DNA of 64,000 nucleotides from Prevotella sp. KH2C16 (GTDB lineage Bacteria; Bacteroidota; Bacteroidia; Bacteroidales; Bacteroidaceae). Made by a program: the position numbers and the translations under genes. Below the pieces are notes generated by a model. That model did no database searches and was not told the DNA's origin. It worked only from the letters and a program-made list of their open reading frames with translations. Positions 27,318-35,722 of this stretch are shown here, in pieces. Every line of letters starts with the position of its first letter. Position 1 is the stretch's first letter. Location: the NCBI RefSeq assembly GCF_900113305.1, contig NZ_FOOW01000004.1, forward strand, positions 1-64,000, in the 5' to 3' direction.

Positions 27318-28079
27318 TTACTTCAGCGTCAGGGTCTCCGTTGCATTTCCGAAGCTGCCTGCCGAAACCGTGAACTTGAAGACAAAGGTGAAGGTCTTGG
27401 TGGCCTCGTCGTAGGTGCTGCCCTGATCGGAGACGCTCACCATGCCATAGCGCGGATGCATATAGCCGGTCTCCATGGTCGTGGGATAGACCGTTGCCTT
27501 CGAGCCGTCATGGCTGAAAGCGAGACCGTAGCCCTTCTTCCAGTTGTTGGCGATGCGATAGCGATTACCCACCTCGGAATACTCTACATCCACCTCCCAT
27601 GAAGCCGGGTTGAAAAACCCTGAGTTTGAGGTATAGGTACCCTTGCCGTAAGGCTTGTAGTCCAGGCCGGCAAAGTCCACCGACTGCGAGGTGCGCGTGC
27701 CGCCATTGGCAGCCACCACCGTCACGACATAGAGTCCGTGCAGGTCGGTGATGTAGAAATCCTTATAGCTGGAAGCAGCTACATCGAGCTTTTTTCCGTT
27801 CTGTACCACATACTCGGCATACTGTGCATCCGTCATCTGCCGCGCCTCCTTGGCCGTCTTGAGCTCTGCCAGATAGTAGGTCTCCTTGGCAGCGGCATTG
27901 GTGGCCACGCGCAGGTAACAGTCGTTGTCAGGGTTATATCCGGCGCCCGCCGCATACTGGTATACCGTTGCCACCGGCGTGGAATCGCCGCCCGGGGTGG
28001 TTCCCTCTTCCTCTCTGCATGCCGTAACAAGGAACAGCACGAGGAACGACAATGCCAAACTTTCTATTATTTTCTTCAT
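27318..28079 (-). CDS. Lipoprotein of a susCD locus, unknown family
   Basis: 253 residues, lipid Cys21 followed by REEEG, an acidic stretch suggesting surface export. After a short linker (GDSTPVATVYQ) the mature part is beta-rich and seems to contain two or three compact domains: about 35-125 (with YNPDNDCYLRVATNAAAKETYYLAELKTAKEARQM), then about 140-253 with YGKGTYTSNSGFFNPASWEVDVEYS and an end FTFVFKFTVSAGSFGNATETLTL. It resembles in layout the SusE/F-like third gene of many PULs, so surface glycan binding is a reasonable guess, but no family was recognised. It follows susD by 29 bp. Confidence 0.6.
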   Translation of the reverse strand: MKKIIESLALSFLVLFLVTACREEEGTTPGGDSTPVATVYQYAAGAGYNPDNDCYLRVATNAAAKETYYLAELKTAKEARQMTDAQYAEYVVQNGKKLDVAASSYKDFYITDLHGLYVVTVVAANGGTRTSQSVDFAGLDYKPYGKGTYTSNSGFFNPASWEVDVEYSEVGNRYRIANNWKKGYGLAFSHDGSKATVYPTTMETGYMHPRYGMVSVSDQGSTYDEATKTFTFVFKFTVSAGSFGNATETLTLK

Positions 28080-28108
28080 ATTCGTTTCTTTAATTTATAT
28101 TCTACATT

Positions 28109-29893
28109 CTACCATGCATACTCCTGGGAGTCCTCCGTCGGCTGTATGGGGTTCGGATTATGAGTCATGCCGCCGTTATAGTCGGCCTCCGTACCTACGA
28201 ATGCCCATACCATCCAGTTAGGCACTTCCCTCGTATTCCAGCGTGCGTTCTCGAGATGGTTGGTGCCTTTATAGCTGCGGATAATGCCCTTGTTCAGGCG
28301 CTTGATGTCGAAGGTAGCAAAGCCTTCGCCCCAAAGCTCCACACGGCGCTGCCACCACACCTCGTTCTGAAAGGCCGAGGTGGAGTTGTTATAGTAGGCT
28401 TCGTTGTGCTTGCCGTACTCGAACTGCGGGTCGCGGGTCTTGGCAAAGGCCTCAAGCAACTGCTTGCCGCGCGCCTCGTCCTGCATGCCGGCAGCCTCGG
28501 CCTCGATGAGCTTCATCTCCTCCACGCGCATCAGCGGCACGGAAACGCACCAGGCCTCGTACTTCACATCGGCCTTGCCTGCGGCGTTACGGAACTTCAT
28601 GGAGTAACCGCCCAGACCATAGCCGGCATTCGTCACGCCGCCGGCGTAGATGCGAGTTGCATACTTTCTGTCTGTTTTCAGCTTTGCAACCATTTCTTTC
28701 TCTTTAGTTGATAAAGTTTCCGGATCTTTCTTCTCAAGTTTAGAAGCCTCAACAATATCATAAGAACCATCGTAACTTACAGCATAAGGAATGAGAGAGT
28801 CAACAGCTTGTGGCTGTTCCATCTCGTCGAGCTTGAAGTCCACCCAGCACATCCTGCGGAAGTCGGTCTTGGGAATAGAGCTATAGAGATGATGGTCGAT
28901 GACATTCACTCCACCATAGTTGGCGGCGTAGCCACAATCGAATCCGTTTTCCGGAATCATGACCGAGCCCCACGAGTCGTCGCCGTCGTTGGAGATGATG
29001 CTGGGGTCGTCGTTCTTGAAGCGGGTGGCGAACATCCACGAGCTGTTGGGCGTATTGAAGCCGTTGTCGTGGCTCAGATACTCGTCCCGGCTCATCATCT
29101 GATAGCCCTGTTGGGCTTTCTTGGCATACTCTTCGGCCTTGGCCCAGTCGCCTTTCTCCAGATAGGTGCGTGCCTTGAGACCGTAGACCACGCTCACATC
29201 GGGCGTGTACTTGTCGGCACGCTGATAGCCGGCCAGGTATTTCTCGGCGCAGTCCAGATCCTTGAGGATGAACTCGAAGGCCTCTTCCCAGGTCATGCGC
29301 TCCTGATTGCGCGCCTGGTCGATGGTGCGCACCTCGTCGGCCTTGATCGTGGTGAGGGCGTTATGGTCCTCGATATAGGGCTTCGCGGCATACATACGGG
29401 CCAGATCCAAATAGAACATGGCACGCATGGCATAGGCGATGCCGGCTCCCTGTGCCTTGGAGGCCTCCGGCTCCGCATAGTTGACGGCGCCCGCGTTCTT
29501 GAGCACCACATTGCAATCGTTGATCCAGCCGTAGTAATAGGTCCAGGGCAACTGCGTCCTGGCGTAGCCCTCGGCCAGATACTGCACGCTGCTATACCAG
29601 GTAGAGTAATGGTTGTTTGAGCCTGCCGCCACAATATCCTGCCCTTCCACATCGCGGGTGAGGAACAAGGAGGTATAACCGTAGTCCCACACATTGTTGC
29701 TGGTGGAGGAGTAAAGCCTTTTTCCCGAGAGATTCCCCGTGAGGTTGGCCACAAGGTTCTCAAACGAACCCGGCGCTCTCGACACCTGATCCAGCGAGGG
29801 AGTGCCGTTCTGCGGAACCACCTCTTCTATACAGCCCGTGAGCATCAGTGCACTCAGAGCCGTCATGATGATTGCTGAAAATATCTTCTTCAT
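28109..29893 (-). CDS. SusD/RagB-family lipoprotein
   Basis: 594 residues, lipid Cys21. It belongs to the classical SusD/RagB group rather than the group seen in the GH18 PULs: YYYGWINDCNVVLKNAG, YAMRAMFYLDLARMYAAKPY, VYGLKARTYLEKGDWAKAEEYAKKA (a TPR-like helix pair) and a C-terminal ELWGEGFATFDIKRLNKGI. It would bind substrate above the SusC encoded 21 bp upstream. No enzyme is encoded in this locus, so its substrate cannot be deduced. Confidence 0.95.
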   Translation of the reverse strand: MKKIFSAIIMTALSALMLTGCIEEVVPQNGTPSLDQVSRAPGSFENLVANLTGNLSGKRLYSSTSNNVWDYGYTSLFLTRDVEGQDIVAAGSNNHYSTWYSSVQYLAEGYARTQLPWTYYYGWINDCNVVLKNAGAVNYAEPEASKAQGAGIAYAMRAMFYLDLARMYAAKPYIEDHNALTTIKADEVRTIDQARNQERMTWEEAFEFILKDLDCAEKYLAGYQRADKYTPDVSVVYGLKARTYLEKGDWAKAEEYAKKAQQGYQMMSRDEYLSHDNGFNTPNSSWMFATRFKNDDPSIISNDGDDSWGSVMIPENGFDCGYAANYGGVNVIDHHLYSSIPKTDFRRMCWVDFKLDEMEQPQAVDSLIPYAVSYDGSYDIVEASKLEKKDPETLSTKEKEMVAKLKTDRKYATRIYAGGVTNAGYGLGGYSMKFRNAAGKADVKYEAWCVSVPLMRVEEMKLIEAEAAGMQDEARGKQLLEAFAKTRDPQFEYGKHNEAYYNNSTSAFQNEVWWQRRVELWGEGFATFDIKRLNKGIIRSYKGTNHLENARWNTREVPNWMVWAFVGTEADYNGGMTHNPNPIQPTEDSQEYAW

Positions 29894-29914
29894 ATTCTAT
29901 TCTTTTTGGTATGG

Positions 29915-32900
29915 TTAGAATGACAATTGAATACCTCCCATGATGGTGCGCACGGGAGCATAGGAGTTGATGCCCGACGACTGCGTGCCCTGGAAGCTGT
30001 AGCGCGGGTCGAGACCCTTGCGGGCTGACCAGAAACAGAGGTTCTCGCCCTGCACATAGACGCGCACCTTGCTCAACATGATCTTGCGGACAATCGAGGC
30101 CGGCAGCGTATAGCCCACCACGAACGACTGGAAGTTGAGATACTTCGCGCTCGTGAGGAATCGGGTAGACTGCGAGGTCGTGTTCTGATCGGTGTACATG
30201 AAGCGCGGAATGTTGCTCGAGGTATTGTCGGGCGTCCATGCCTTCAGCACATCCGTGGAATAGTTAAATCCGTTGGCTTTATCCGACACGGGCTGCATCA
30301 GCTGTGCATAACCGAAGTCGTAGATCCTTCCGCCTATCTGATAGTCGAAGGTGGCACTGGCGTCGAAGTCGTAGATGCGCAGCGTGGTCGACAGACCTCC
30401 GCTGGCAGCGGGCAGCATGCTGTGGGTGTAATAGCTGGCCTCGCTCCAGTTGGTGGTGGTGAAGGAGTGCTTGGTGGCCGCCTTGCTGCTGTTGGAAAGC
30501 TGGCCGGCCTGGAATTCCTTATAGATATCCTCGTCCACCCAGTAGAGCGGCTCGCCATGCTCGTTCACGCCCGCATAGTCGGGCAGCATGCCACTGTAAA
30601 GGGAACCTCCCTCGGTATACCACATCGACACATTGAAGCCGGCATTGACATCGGCCTGCGAGAAGCCGCCGTACTGCGCGATTTTGTCCGGAGCAAGCTT
30701 GAGAATCTTGGTCGAGTTATGCGAGATATTGCCCGTAATGCTCCAGGTGATGTCCTTGGTGCGGATGATGTCGGCATTGAGCGTCAGCTCCACGCCCTGG
30801 TTGCGAATGTCGCCCAAGTTGCCGTAATATCCGCGTATGCCCATACTCTCGGGGATGCTTAGCCAGAAGAGCATGTCGGTGGTCTTCTTATTGTAGAAGT
30901 TCACCTCACCGCTCAGGCGGTTCTTCAGGAAGGCGAATTCCAGACCGAGGTTGAAGTTGGTGGTGGTCTCCCAAGTGATGTCAGGATTGCCAATCTGGGC
31001 AAACGAAGGCAGCATGGCAAGATTGCCCTTCGACAGCGTGTAGCGCTCCAGGTAATAGAAGTCGGGGATGCCGTCGTTACCCTGCTGGCCGACGGACACC
31101 TTCAGCTTCAGGTTGTCCACCCAGTCGGCATTGAGCTGCTTGAAGAAATTCTCCTTGCTGATAATCCAGGCACCGCCCAGGCTCCAGAAGTCGCCCCAGC
31201 GATGGTCCTTGGCAAAGCGGCTGGAGGCGTCGCGGCGATAGGAAGCCTGCGCGAAGTAGCGCTGTGCATAGTTGTAGAGCGCATTGCCGAAGTATCCCTC
31301 CACATTATAGGTGGTGTTGTAGGAGTAACTGTTGTAGCGGTCGGAGAATGCGTTGATTTCCTTTATCTCCGGAGAGAAGCCCCCACGGGCCAGGGCCTCC
31401 AGATAATTCACGCGCTGCTTGTACCACTCGTGGCCCAGCATCACCTGCACATCGTGGTCGCCGAACTGCTTGTGGAAGTTCAGGGTCTGCACATAGTTCT
31501 GACGGAACGAGGTGTTGTTATACTTGTCGATGGTTCCGTTCTCAGCGACGGCGCTGCCGATGTAGGGATTCTCATAGTGAGAATAGCGCGAGAGGCCGAG
31601 GTTGAAGGAGTTCGTGGAATTGAACTTCAGCCACGGGGTGAAGGTGAGGTCGAAGCTGAACTGCCCCTGTATCTGGTCGCCTCCGTTGGTTACCTCGTTG
31701 TAGCGGTTGGAGCCGATCGGGTTGCCCGTATTCATAAACGCGCGGCTGCCCTGGCCGGGGTATCCCGTCGCCGGAACGCCGAAGTCGTACTGCTCATGCC
31801 CGTACTGATCGGTGCGGATGACGGGTTTGCCATTAGCATCCAGCACGCGCACATAGAGCGGATAGATGGGAGCGATGTACTGGGTGAAGTATCCCATGTT
31901 GGCAGCATTGAGCGTCGTGTTGCTCAAGTTCGGGTTCGACTCCATCATCGAGCGCACATAGCCCACATTGGAATAGAGGTGGAGCCAGTCTGTGGCCTCG
32001 TAGTCGGCCTTCAGGCGGGCGGTGAAACGCTCGAATCCTGAGTTTTCCAGAACACCTTTCTCCTTCAGGTAGCCCACGCTGGCGTAGTAGCTTATCTTGG
32101 TGTTGCCGCCGCTGATGTTCAGGTTATACTCCTGACGGGTGCCGTGGCGATAGGCCGCGTCCTTCCAGTTGTCGGGCATGATGTAATAGGTTTCGCCCCC
32201 ATAGGTGTAGGAACGGCCGAGGGTGGCCTTCGGATTGAGCTTTCCGTCCAGTCCGATCAGGTTCTCGCCGTCGGGCAGGGTGAAAGGATTATACTGCAGG
32301 CCGATGGTCTGATTGGTGATCATGCGCTGGTTCACCCATGCGTTGGCCTGTTCGCGGGTCATGCCCTGCTTATAGAAGGCGTAGTTGAAGAACTGCGAAT
32401 AGTAGGCCTCCATGAACTGGCCGGGGTCGGAGAAGGTGTCATAGTCCTGCACGCTGCGGCTCGTGCCTCCCCACTTGGCCTCCAGATTGATGCGGGCCTT
32501 CTGGCCTCCGCCTTTCTTCGTGGTAATCAGGATGACGCCGGCGGCACCGCGCGCTCCGTAGAGGGCTGCGCTGGAAGCATCCTTCAAGACGGTAACGCTC
32601 TCGATGTCGTCCTGCGGGATGTTGCTCAGCGATGCCGTGTAAGGCGCCCCGTCGACGACGATGAGCGGCGTCGTAGACGCATAGAGGGAAGCGATACCGC
32701 GGATGTGGATGTCGCCTTGCGACGCTCCCGGCTGTCCGCTGCCGCCCGTAAGCTGCAGGCCGGGCACGGAACCCACGAGGGCATCGGCCACATTGGTGGC
32801 AATCTTCTTGCTGATCTCGGTGGAGTTCATCACGGCAGCCGAGCCGGCGAACGACTCCTTGGTCTGCCGTCCGAAAGCCACCACCATCACCTCGTCGAGG

Positions 32901-33196
32901 GTCTTGTTATCGGGCTGAAGCACGATGCGCATATTGCCGCTGACCGTTACGGTCTGGCTCTTCATGCCAATATACGAAATCTCCAGACGAGAATTGCTGT
33001 TAGGCACCGTGAGCGAGAACTTTCCATCAATGTCGGTTACCGTACCCGTGTTGGTACCAACGACCTTGATGGATGCTCCGACTACGGGCTCACCGTCCTC
33101 GGCGGAGGTTACAGTACCTTTCACCGAGGTCTGAGCCAATGCCATCCCTACGAAGAGGAATAGACTGGCAAGAATCATTGTTAATCTTTTTCCCAT
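29915..33196 (-). CDS. SusC/RagA-family TonB-dependent transporter
   Basis: 1093 residues. Signal peptide (cleaved near GMALAQ), carboxypeptidase-regulatory-like domain (about 23-100, VKGTVTSAEDGEPVVGASIKV), plug (about 105-235, with VMVVAFGRQTKESFAG and IESVTVLKDASSAALYGARG) and barrel ending in GGIQLSF. There is no STN domain. The VAFGRQTKESFAGS and VLKDASSAALYGARGAAGVILITTKKG segments place it in a subgroup different from the three GH18 PUL transporters. Promoter at 33355-33386. Confidence 0.96.
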   Translation of the reverse strand: MGKRLTMILASLFLFVGMALAQTSVKGTVTSAEDGEPVVGASIKVVGTNTGTVTDIDGKFSLTVPNSNSRLEISYIGMKSQTVTVSGNMRIVLQPDNKTLDEVMVVAFGRQTKESFAGSAAVMNSTEISKKIATNVADALVGSVPGLQLTGGSGQPGASQGDIHIRGIASLYASTTPLIVVDGAPYTASLSNIPQDDIESVTVLKDASSAALYGARGAAGVILITTKKGGGQKARINLEAKWGGTSRSVQDYDTFSDPGQFMEAYYSQFFNYAFYKQGMTREQANAWVNQRMITNQTIGLQYNPFTLPDGENLIGLDGKLNPKATLGRSYTYGGETYYIMPDNWKDAAYRHGTRQEYNLNISGGNTKISYYASVGYLKEKGVLENSGFERFTARLKADYEATDWLHLYSNVGYVRSMMESNPNLSNTTLNAANMGYFTQYIAPIYPLYVRVLDANGKPVIRTDQYGHEQYDFGVPATGYPGQGSRAFMNTGNPIGSNRYNEVTNGGDQIQGQFSFDLTFTPWLKFNSTNSFNLGLSRYSHYENPYIGSAVAENGTIDKYNNTSFRQNYVQTLNFHKQFGDHDVQVMLGHEWYKQRVNYLEALARGGFSPEIKEINAFSDRYNSYSYNTTYNVEGYFGNALYNYAQRYFAQASYRRDASSRFAKDHRWGDFWSLGGAWIISKENFFKQLNADWVDNLKLKVSVGQQGNDGIPDFYYLERYTLSKGNLAMLPSFAQIGNPDITWETTTNFNLGLEFAFLKNRLSGEVNFYNKKTTDMLFWLSIPESMGIRGYYGNLGDIRNQGVELTLNADIIRTKDITWSITGNISHNSTKILKLAPDKIAQYGGFSQADVNAGFNVSMWYTEGGSLYSGMLPDYAGVNEHGEPLYWVDEDIYKEFQAGQLSNSSKAATKHSFTTTNWSEASYYTHSMLPAASGGLSTTLRIYDFDASATFDYQIGGRIYDFGYAQLMQPVSDKANGFNYSTDVLKAWTPDNTSSNIPRFMYTDQNTTSQSTRFLTSAKYLNFQSFVVGYTLPASIVRKIMLSKVRVYVQGENLCFWSARKGLDPRYSFQGTQSSGINSYAPVRTIMGGIQLSF

Positions 33197-33354
33197 AAAT
33201 TCTCTCTTTTTGAATTAAATATTATAATTTTTAAATCTCTCTTCTATTACCCTATCTCAACAAGGTATTCATGTGTGTTTACCGCCATGGGAAAATATTA
33301 CGCGAAGTAATAAATCTATAATTAAAAAGGCTTTTTCTTACAAGTCGTCATTCG

Positions 33355-33386
33355 CAAATATAGTCTATTCCTAAAAGAAAAACAAA
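33355..33386 (-). promoter_or_regulatory. Promoter of the 27.3-33.2 kb locus
   Basis: On the minus strand TTTG (33386-33383), a 20-bp gap, then TATATTTG (33362-33355). Transcription would start near 33348, giving a leader of about 150 nt before susC. Confidence 0.65.
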
Positions 33387-33791
33387 TAAATTTATATAAA
33401 AAGCCCATTTTTAAACATTTATTAACTAACAATATTGAAAAAGAAAGGTTCTGTGCCGCAAATCAGGCATAAGATTTGATACATTTTCTGGATATCAGCG
33501 GCAATTCCCGGAGAAGCAAATGCGACATACTGATACCCGGATCGGGGAACTTGTTTGCAAATTGGAAGCCAACTGCAGGCAAGCGGCTGCGGACCGCACG
33601 GTATTTCGACGAATCCGGAAAGTTACGAACTGAATCCAAAAAATGTAAATTGCCGCCGGCGCGGAGGAAACAAGGACGGAGGCCGCAGCAGACGGGGAGG
33701 CGCACCGGAAGCGGCCTTCGCATCCCGGGAAGGGGACGACGGCGAAGGGGAAGGCGGCATTCCGGGGGAGCCCCAGCGGCTCGGGCAAAGA

Positions 33792-33874
33792 TTTTCAGCG
33801 GCTGAGACAAAGATTTTCAGCGACTGAAACATGAAGTTTCAATGGCTGAAACACCCTGCTTCAGCCATTGAAAT
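33792..33874. repeat. Family B 22-bp-phased array, copy 1
   Basis: 83 bp. Four 17-bp imperfect palindromes start at 33792, 33814, 33836 and 33858, exactly 22 bp apart: TTTTCAGCGGCTGAGAC, TTTTCAGCGACTGAAAC, GTTTCAATGGCTGAAAC and an inverted unit GCTTCAGCCATTGAAAT. Five-base spacers differ. It lies 89 bp beyond the stop of the susD at 33964, past its terminator. Confidence 0.85.
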
Positions 33875-33911
33875 CCCCACTCCCGGCCGCAAGCCGCACT
33901 GCCGGAACGAA

Positions 33912-33944
33912 ATTATCCCCGGCAGGATTGCTGCCGGGGATAAT
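33912..33944 (-). terminator. Terminator of the bare susCD pair
   Basis: ATTATCCCCGGCAG and CTGCCGGGGATAAT form a perfect 14-bp stem with a five-base loop, 19 bp after the susD stop. On the minus strand it is followed by TTTCG. Confidence 0.8.
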
Positions 33945-33963
33945 AATGACGGGTGCGCAATGA

Positions 33964-35685
33964 TTACTTCACAAGGTGATAGTAAGTCTTCTTTGCCCAG
34001 AAGAGGTTGGTGTAGAAACCGGTAGACTCTTCATAGTTCTTGGCGATTGCATCCTGATAGTTAGTCGTATTGTAGTTGATTTCGTCGCTCGGATAAGGCA
34101 GCCGGTTGGGGGGCGTAGGATAGCTGGACACCTGGCTGTCGGTCGCGAAGTCGACCTGCGGGAACCCTGTTCGGCGGGTTACATTCCAAGCCTCCAGTTC
34201 GTTGGTCCACCCGAAGTTGAGCCAGAGCTGCGTGGCAACGCATTCCTGGGTGGGCTGCCAGATATGTTCTGCATAAGCAGCCACTGCCGCGTCGGTAGGC
34301 TTGGCATTGAGCTTGCGGTAGCCTCTGTAGCTGTCGTTGCCAGCCTTGTGGAGTGAACTGTTGAGCTTTGCCGTCCAATAATAGTCGGTAGACTGCTGCA
34401 GCCCCTTCACGAAATTGTTCTTGGCGGTAGCCTCGTTCTTGGAAACGCCATATCCCATCAGGTAAGCCTCGGCCTTGCTCAGCGAAACCTCAGCCGCGCT
34501 AATCCACACTCCGTTGAGGTTAGCATTGCCCTGATAGGTCTCATATCCGGCAATGGCTATTGTGTCGAGGTAGCAGAAGTAGTTGGCCTGCAGGATTCCG
34601 CGTGAGATATACTCCTTGTTCTTGGCGTCAGCGAGGTTAGTGAGCTCGGTATCGCTCATCTTCACATCGTAAGCCACATACTCGCCGTCAGGGTTGCAGT
34701 CGTAGATAACCTCCAGACGGGGGTCAGTGTTCGCGTCTGGAACGCCTGCCGCGGGCACATTCATTGCGGTGAGCATAGCCTGTGAACCAGAACCCTCGGG
34801 ACGGCCGGCCAAAGCCTGTGCGATGCTCTTGCCATAGTTGAAGGTATCGGTGCTGGTATCGCCCGTAACACCCTGTGCCTCGTCGTTGCTGTCAACGAGC
34901 GGATACTTGGAGGGATTGTTCAGTATCTCGGCGATGGCGGCCGTGGCCTCAGAGGTAAGGTCGCCCTGAGAAGCCAGGTGGAGGGCGATGCGCAGGCGGA
35001 GAGAGTTCACCCACTTCTGCCAGATCCCGGGCTTACCCTTAGCCATTGTATAGTCCTGACGGGCGAGTGAAGCAAGTGCTATGGTGTTGAAGTTGCCCGC
35101 TGCGAAATAATCGCCCACTTCCTTGAGGTCCTTGAGGATGGTCTTGTAGAGTTCCACATCATCGTCGTAGACACAGAGAGTCTTGGCTCCGGCATAGTCG
35201 CTATTCTCCCAGAGGGTGCCGGCTCCGGTGTAGGGAACATCGCCGAAGAGCGACAGCATCTCGTGCAGCTGAGCCTCAACGAGCGAGCGGCCGAGGTAAT
35301 AGAAGATCTCGTTAGACGGCTTCAGGTCTTCAGCAAGGTTGTTATAGTTATACTCCAGCAGCCGAAACTGCGTGAGCATGTTGTAGAAGTCCTGCCAACG
35401 GGCATTGAAGTATCCCTCGCCCGGACCGCGGAAGCGGCCTCGGCCATTGGAATTACCGATGACGCCGGAGAAGACTCCGGAAGTGGCAGACTGCACATAA
35501 TAGCGATAATAGACAGGGCACATCCAGCTGTTTCCAGCCTGCAGGACCCCCGTAAACACCTGAGGCACGCCTACGCTTGCGGTCTTGGAAGGATCGGGAT
35601 ATCTCTCGTCAAACTGCCTGCTCGTGCAAGAGAAGAGCGACAGGAGGGCGATGCCTGTGAAGACCAATGAAATTATCTTTTTCAT
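33964..35685 (-). CDS. SusD-family lipoprotein of a bare susCD pair
   Basis: 573 residues, lipid Cys20 (LFSCTSRQF). SusD-like group with MLSLFGDVPYTGAGTLW, the helix WQKWVNSLRLRIALHLASQGD and the C-terminal NELEAWNVTRRTGFPQV. It pairs with the SusC encoded 37 bp upstream. No enzyme, sensor or third lipoprotein follows; a terminator comes right after, so the unit is only two genes. The substrate is unknown and could also be peptide or another nutrient rather than glycan. Confidence 0.93.
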   Translation of the reverse strand: MKKIISLVFTGIALLSLFSCTSRQFDERYPDPSKTASVGVPQVFTGVLQAGNSWMCPVYYRYYVQSATSGVFSGVIGNSNGRGRFRGPGEGYFNARWQDFYNMLTQFRLLEYNYNNLAEDLKPSNEIFYYLGRSLVEAQLHEMLSLFGDVPYTGAGTLWENSDYAGAKTLCVYDDDVELYKTILKDLKEVGDYFAAGNFNTIALASLARQDYTMAKGKPGIWQKWVNSLRLRIALHLASQGDLTSEATAAIAEILNNPSKYPLVDSNDEAQGVTGDTSTDTFNYGKSIAQALAGRPEGSGSQAMLTAMNVPAAGVPDANTDPRLEVIYDCNPDGEYVAYDVKMSDTELTNLADAKNKEYISRGILQANYFCYLDTIAIAGYETYQGNANLNGVWISAAEVSLSKAEAYLMGYGVSKNEATAKNNFVKGLQQSTDYYWTAKLNSSLHKAGNDSYRGYRKLNAKPTDAAVAAYAEHIWQPTQECVATQLWLNFGWTNELEAWNVTRRTGFPQVDFATDSQVSSYPTPPNRLPYPSDEINYNTTNYQDAIAKNYEESTGFYTNLFWAKKTYYHLVK

Positions 35686-35722
35686 ATTCCTATTCTTTAA
35701 TTAATTGTTTTAAACCACGAAC

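Larger units (their letters stand above)
33197..33963. other. Long intergenic region
   Basis: Holds the promoter and leader of the susC on its left, a GC-rich stretch with no recognisable gene (about 33490-33790), the family B array copy 1 and the terminator of the bare susCD pair. Overlapping open frames in the GC-rich part occur on both strands and have low-complexity Arg/Pro/Gly translations, so none is called. Confidence 0.7.

Noticed and set aside
33463..33832. Overlapping GC-rich open frames on both strands upstream of the bare susCD terminator
   Set aside because: All frames overlap one another, have low-complexity Arg/Gly/Pro content, no signal or domain, and run into a family B array.
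33792..33874. Family B arrays as CRISPR arrays
   Set aside because: Units are 17 bp with 5-bp spacers, there are only four per array, and no cas gene is present.
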